Source: CALLCD01 sp039196965
GTDB lineage: Bacteria > Pseudomonadota > Alphaproteobacteria > Caulobacterales > Hyphomonadaceae
Direction: 5' to 3'
Length of the DNA: 64,000 nt
Assembly (NCBI GenBank): GCA_039196965.1
Contig: JBCCUK010000021.1
Location: forward strand, 1 to 64,000
Positions 60,243 through 64,000 of this stretch are shown here, in pieces. The position numbers and the translations under genes are program-made. Each line of letters opens with the position of its first letter. Position 1 is the first letter of the stretch. The notes under the pieces were generated by a model. The model did not search any database. It was not told where the DNA came from and saw only the letters and a program-made list of their open reading frames with translations.

Positions 60243-61271
60243 ATGGCAGGTGAAACAGTTCTGGTAACAGGGGCCACGGGGTTTATTGCATCCCATACCG
60301 TGCTTGCTTTGCTCAAAAAGGGCTACAATGTCCGTGGTACGGCGAGGTCTGCGGCAAGTGCGCCGAAGCTGACCGAGACGCTGTCCGCTTATGCCGGTGA
60401 ACCGGTGAACATCGAGATATTCGAAGCCGATCTCATGAAAGATGACGGGTGGGCCGAGGCGGTCGAGGGCTGTACCTATGTTCACCATATCGCATCTCCC
60501 ATTCCATCCAATCTGCCAAAAGATGCTAATGAGCTGATCATACCGGCCCGTGATGGTGCGTTGCGTGCACTGAAAGCGTCGAAGGCGGCGGGTGTGAAGC
60601 GCGTGGTGCTGACCTCCTCTGTCGCCGCCATTGCCTATGGCTGGGGGGATGCCCGTCCCAATCCTTTGACAGAGGAACACTGGACTAACCCGGACAACCA
60701 CAAGGACAACACTGTCTATACCCGCTCCAAAGTGATCGCAGAGCGCGCGGCCTGGGACTATGTCAACGGAGAGGGAAAGGGGTTGGAACTGGCGACGATC
60801 AATCCCGTCGCAGTGCTTGGTCCGGTGATGAGTGGCGATTTTTCCACATCGATTGAAATCGTCACGCAGCTTATGAGCGGCAAAATTCCTGCTGTGCCGA
60901 GGGTCGGTTTTCAGATTGTCGATGTCCGCGATGTGGCTGATCTTCACGTCAAAGCGATGGAGGTGCCGGAAGCGGCAGGAGAGCGCTTCATTGCTGCCGA
61001 TGAGTTCTATTGGTTTGCAAGGCTCGGAGAGGAGCTTGCCGAAGCCTATCCTGCCTATGCGAAGAGAATCCCCAGTCGAGGACTGCCGAATGGGCTTGTT
61101 CGTTTTGCAGCGATGTTCAATCCAGTTCTCAAACAGATCCTGCCAGAGCTTGGCAAGCAGCGAAACGCGTCAAACGAGAAAGCGCGAACTCTGCTGGACT
61201 GGACCCCGATCCCGGCCTTTGAGGCTGCTAAGGCCAGTGCGGACAGTCTGATCAAACACGGTGTGATCTAG
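60243..61271 (+). CDS. NAD(P)-dependent dihydroflavonol-reductase-like extended SDR
   Basis: The 342-residue extended SDR has VLVTGATGFIASHTV, catalytic Ser in LTSSVAAI, and YTRSKVIAE (YxxxK) in the family arrangement. It belongs to the dihydroflavonol 4-reductase-like group, which in bacteria act on varied aldehydes or ketones. The start at 60243 has GGGAGCGGGG upstream; the open frame extends to 59883 but overlaps the transporter gene in another phase. Confidence 0.88.
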   Translation: MAGETVLVTGATGFIASHTVLALLKKGYNVRGTARSAASAPKLTETLSAYAGEPVNIEIFEADLMKDDGWAEAVEGCTYVHHIASPIPSNLPKDANELIIPARDGALRALKASKAAGVKRVVLTSSVAAIAYGWGDARPNPLTEEHWTNPDNHKDNTVYTRSKVIAERAAWDYVNGEGKGLELATINPVAVLGPVMSGDFSTSIEIVTQLMSGKIPAVPRVGFQIVDVRDVADLHVKAMEVPEAAGERFIAADEFYWFARLGEELAEAYPAYAKRIPSRGLPNGLVRFAAMFNPVLKQILPELGKQRNASNEKARTLLDWTPIPAFEAAKASADSLIKHGVI

Positions 61272-61300
61272 CCGGCCTGCCTATAATAGAGCGCTTTAGA

Positions 61301-62578
61301 TCAGAAAAAGCTTCGATAATCTGTTCCGGTGAGCACCGGACCTATCTCATCCAAGAGCCGGTTGCCCTGCGGTCCATTCGTCATGATGACAATGCCCCGC
61401 CGGTTCGATGTATCGCCAAGCGCCATCGAAACATGCTGGCGGGCATTGAAACCCCAATGATCATAGGCAGTACCGCCCTCAACGTGTTCGAGAGACCAGC
61501 CGAGGCCAACGGGCCTGCTTGACCCCTTTTCGGAAGGCTCGGTTTGGGTCTCAAGTGCCATTTGTCGCAAATCTTTAGAGATACGGACGTCTTGCCGATC
61601 ATTGCCCGGCATCATCAATGTCAGGAAGCGCGCATAGTCTCCGGGTGTGGTGCGCAAGCTGGAGGCGCTGCATATGATAGCCGAGCTTGGCCGATTCCTG
61701 CGCCAAAGCGGCCAGTCAGTAAGCCGCTGGTGTGTATGCGGTCTCATAATGGCATGGGCCGCTTTCAGGTCTGAAAATCGCCACTGGCGCATGGGCCGAC
61801 CCCATTGCTCTGCTACCTCATTCAAACGCCAGCCATGCTCCCGGGCAAATTGCAGGTCTGCCAGTTCTGCTTCACCGTCATCTCCCAAGATATGTCCATA
61901 GATTTCCCGATCATCTCGATCGGCTGCCCAGAGCATGGCCATGTCCGTTAAGTTGGCTGGTGTGAAGAGATAGCGATCCGTCAGGTCATGTAATCCAAGC
62001 CCGGTGATCGTCTCACATACCTGTTGCAACCAGAAAAACGCCTCGCCCGAATAGGAGTATGCCGTGCCTGGCTCAAAAGCCGGATCCAGCTTGGCGGATT
62101 GATCTTCTGGCGAGCGCCAATTCGACAGGCCGGTCTGATGTGTCAGAACGTGCCGGACCGTAATACTGTCTGCCCAGTCTCCGCCGGCGAGATCTTCCGG
62201 GCGATAGTAATCAACTAGTCGATCCTCAAGGCCAATGCGACCATCGTCTACCATCCGCAGAACGACATAGGTGAACAGGGGTTTGCTGAGGGATGCGGCC
62301 TGAAACAGGGTCGTGTTTTCAACGGGTGCACCGGTCTCGATATTGGTAACCCCGAATGCGCCTTCCCATGCGAGTGCACCATCCTCAACAACTGCCATGC
62401 CGACGCCCGGAACGCGGTACTTCTCCATCGCTGCCCGCACCACGTCCTGTTTCTGTTCGTCGGGTATCCAGGATGGCTCCGTCGACGACACGGGGGAGGC
62501 GGGGGCTATGGCGCATCCCGTCAGAAGTGAGGCACCGCTAAGTTGAAGCAGTGACCGTCGGCTTAGGTAGGCTGTCAT
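61301..62578 (-). CDS. Serine hydrolase, class C beta-lactamase/esterase fold, Tat lipoprotein
   Basis: This 425-residue protein has a twin-arginine-like signal (SRRSLLQLSGASLLTGC) with a lipobox cysteine at residue 22, so it is probably a Tat-exported lipoprotein. The catalytic SxxK is SLSK (Ser96, Lys99). The second motif reads YSYSGEAF (Tyr174/176) where many family members have YxN. The last third has HWGFNARQH, replacing the KTG triad. It is related to beta-lactamase-like esterases and peptidases; no antibiotic resistance is implied. Confidence 0.85.
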   Translation of the reverse strand: MTAYLSRRSLLQLSGASLLTGCAIAPASPVSSTEPSWIPDEQKQDVVRAAMEKYRVPGVGMAVVEDGALAWEGAFGVTNIETGAPVENTTLFQAASLSKPLFTYVVLRMVDDGRIGLEDRLVDYYRPEDLAGGDWADSITVRHVLTHQTGLSNWRSPEDQSAKLDPAFEPGTAYSYSGEAFFWLQQVCETITGLGLHDLTDRYLFTPANLTDMAMLWAADRDDREIYGHILGDDGEAELADLQFAREHGWRLNEVAEQWGRPMRQWRFSDLKAAHAIMRPHTHQRLTDWPLWRRNRPSSAIICSASSLRTTPGDYARFLTLMMPGNDRQDVRISKDLRQMALETQTEPSEKGSSRPVGLGWSLEHVEGGTAYDHWGFNARQHVSMALGDTSNRRGIVIMTNGPQGNRLLDEIGPVLTGTDYRSFF

Positions 62579-62708
62579 ATGGAAGACCTCAGGTGAAACT
62601 CCCTGCCCGATTATCCCAAATCGAGTGACTGTCCAGCAATGCTTCCGACGAGGTAGTGACGCATATTTGGTGCTAAATTTTGCAGCAGCTTTTCATGCTA
62701 TCAGCCTG

Positions 62709-62906
62709 TCAGAAGTCGTAAGCAATGCCCTTGCGCTCCCAGTCGCCATATCGTGTGGGTTCTTCGCCGCGTGGGCCGCCTTTTTCCGGTTCTTTTTCCT
62801 CGCCGTCCTCGGTCTCACGAGCTTTGCGCCGCGCCTCTGCTTCCTCCAGAGCCCGTTTGGCCTCTGGTGTCAGTTCCTTTTTTGGCGGTGCTTCTTCATC
62901 GCTCAT
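62709..62906 (-). CDS. sdhAF4: Succinate dehydrogenase assembly factor 4 (DUF1674)
   Basis: This 65-residue acidic protein is easy to miss because of its size. Its C-terminus carries the diagnostic GGPRGEEPTRYGDWERKG followed by DF, shared with mitochondrial SDHAF4 and bacterial DUF1674 proteins. The first two thirds are charged and probably disordered. In eukaryotes SDHAF4 binds free flavinated SDHA and protects it before it joins SDHB. The sdhCDAB operon is 4.3 kb away. In alphaproteobacteria this gene commonly lies beside htpX and rsmB, as here. Confidence 0.9.
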   Translation of the reverse strand: MSDEEAPPKKELTPEAKRALEEAEARRKARETEDGEEKEPEKGGPRGEEPTRYGDWERKGIAYDF

Positions 62907-63003
62907 TGATTACCAGACTCCACATATGCATTAACCCTTCCCATATAAGTGCCGTGACACAAAGGGCGATAGGGGTGTCGAAAATAGAGGTTTTGACCCG
63001 ATT

Positions 63004-63903
63004 ATGGGAATGACACGTACATTCATTTTACTGGCTGCGATGACGGCGCTGTTCATGGGCGTTGGTTACTTGGTGGGCGGGCAAATAGGTTCAATGATAG
63101 CCCTTACGATTGCGGTCGGGATCAATTTCTTTTCTTACTGGAACGCTGACAAGATCGTTCTTCGCATGCACAATGCGCGGGAGATATATCCCGATACACG
63201 CAACCCGATGGAGCGGACGTTCGCCCGTGATGTCCAGCGTCTCGCCGACCGGGCAGGGTTACCCCATCCGAAGGTCTACATCATCGAAACACCGCAGCCG
63301 AACGCCTTCGCCACGGGCCGCGATCCGAACAATGCCGCTGTCGCCGCCACCACTGGGCTTTTGGCTTCTCTCAATAGGGAAGAAGTGGCGGGTGTCATGG
63401 CACACGAGCTTGCCCATGTGCAAAACCGCGACACGCTTATCATGACGATCACAGCGACCTTTGCCGGTGCCATCACCATGCTTGCAAATTTTGCGATTTT
63501 CTTCACAAATCGCGAGCGGGGCGGCCTTATCAGCGGGCTACTGATTATGTTTCTTGCGCCTATGGCGGCAGGGCTCGTTCAGATGGCCATCAGCCGCTCG
63601 CGGGAGTATGAAGCCGACCGGGTCGGTGCTGAGATTTGCGGCAATCCCATGTGGCTTGCATCTGCACTTGAGAAGATTGAGCGGGGAGCCCGCGCATCCC
63701 GCAACCGCCAGGCAGAGCGCAATCCGGCCCTTGCCCATATGTACATCATGAACCCGCTGGCGGGACGGGGGTCGGACAATCTCTTCTCCACCCACCCCGC
63801 GACAGCGAACCGTATCGCGGCGTTGCGGAAGATGACGACGGACATGCAGGTCGAGGACCAACCCGCCCTTGAGCCCTCCCGTCCGCGCGGCCCTTGGGGC
63901 TGA
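63004..63903 (+). CDS. htpX: Membrane-bound zinc metalloprotease HtpX
   Basis: This 299-residue protein has two N-terminal helices (~5-45), the zinc motif MAHELAH (His134, Glu135, His138), two more helices (~148-195), and the downstream SREYEADRVGA ligand region. HtpX degrades misfolded membrane proteins. A proline-rich tail (LEPSRPRGPWG) follows the core. The start could be the first or third codon, since both are ATG. Confidence 0.95.
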   Translation: MGMTRTFILLAAMTALFMGVGYLVGGQIGSMIALTIAVGINFFSYWNADKIVLRMHNAREIYPDTRNPMERTFARDVQRLADRAGLPHPKVYIIETPQPNAFATGRDPNNAAVAATTGLLASLNREEVAGVMAHELAHVQNRDTLIMTITATFAGAITMLANFAIFFTNRERGGLISGLLIMFLAPMAAGLVQMAISRSREYEADRVGAEICGNPMWLASALEKIERGARASRNRQAERNPALAHMYIMNPLAGRGSDNLFSTHPATANRIAALRKMTTDMQVEDQPALEPSRPRGPWG

Positions 63904-63925
63904 GAGCGAAGGCGAGGGATCGGGT

Positions 63926-64000
63926 TTGGGGGGCGCTGACAGCCGCCGGGCAGCGGCGGAACTCTTGCTTACCGTTATCGAAAAGCGTCGCACGCTAGAT
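63926..64000 (+). CDS. rsmB: 16S rRNA m5C methyltransferase RsmB (Sun/Fmu), first 25 codons
   Basis: The frame reads SRRAAAELLLTVIEKRRTLD, matching the NusB-like N-terminus of RsmB. It appears to start at a TTG (63926-63928) with GAGGG about 8 bp upstream, 22 bp after htpX. The order sdhAF4-htpX-rsmB is common in alphaproteobacteria. The window ends before any catalytic part, so the call rests on this stretch and on synteny. Confidence 0.6.
   Translation, partial: MGGADSRRAAAELLLTVIEKRRTLD

Noticed and set aside
1..64000. CRISPR arrays, tRNA or rRNA genes, transposases, integrases, phage genes
   Set aside because: None recognised on reading both strands; a tRNA scan or repeat finder could still reveal a weak one.

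Overview
The window is 64 kb of chromosome from a Gram-negative alphaproteobacterium of about 55-57% GC. Markers of that class are RegB/RegA with a SenC/Sco protein, a ChrR-type anti-sigma factor, an IalB-like protein, a CYP153 P450, an sdhCDAB operon plus the assembly factor SdhAF4 (DUF1674), intracellular PhaZ, and a ceramide gene set like that of Caulobacter. The genus cannot be fixed; a Caulobacterales/Parvularculales-like lineage would fit. I found no rRNA, tRNA, CRISPR array, prophage or insertion sequence.

Layout. 0-0.5 kb: the start of an acyl-CoA synthetase gene, the last ~50 codons of an acyl-CoA dehydrogenase, and an abrupt switch to the 3' end of a TonB-dependent receptor (a rearrangement or assembly junction). 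0.6-8.7 kb: PHA depolymerase, sco-regB-regA, AraC and LysR regulators with small metabolic genes. 8.7-13.1 kb: rppH, a divergent deacetylase, ctpA and an envC-like gene. 13.2-29.3 kb: a sphingolipid locus in three blocks, interrupted by a copper block. 29.6-34.7 kb: nth, DUF2244, CYP153, SDR, GH5. 34.9-38.3 kb: a large TonB receptor. 38.5-45.7 kb: rlmN, ialB-like, an ECF sigma/anti-sigma pair, an RNA methyltransferase, isoaspartyl peptidase and a quinone oxidoreductase. 45.8-50.6 kb: transaldolase, ugd and phosphomannomutase. 50.8-53 kb: two paralogous outer-membrane barrels. 53-58.4 kb: a DUF885 protein and sdhCDAB. 58.4-64 kb: a third barrel, a DMT transporter, a reductase, a serine hydrolase, sdhAF4, htpX and the start of rsmB.

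The most interesting part is the sphingolipid locus. A minus-strand operon (25.1-29.3 kb) encodes serine palmitoyltransferase, a dedicated acyl carrier protein, a CerR-like reductase and an acyl-ACP synthetase. A second minus-strand block (13.2-18.1 kb) encodes a bacterial ceramide synthase candidate, a fatty-acid-hydroxylase-type membrane oxygenase, a nucleotidyltransferase, a polysaccharide-type flippase and a HAD phosphatase. Between them a translationally coupled plus-strand operon (18.9-23.1 kb) encodes LptF- and LptG-like permeases, a lipid kinase of the DAGK fold (likely a ceramide kinase) and a protein with the motifs of the mitochondrial CDP-diacylglycerol synthase Tam41. I infer that the locus makes, phosphorylates, decorates and exports ceramide-based lipids with its own Lpt-type permease. 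The second notable point is a ChrR anti-sigma factor that has lost all zinc ligands of its sigma-binding domain but keeps those of its cupin domain.
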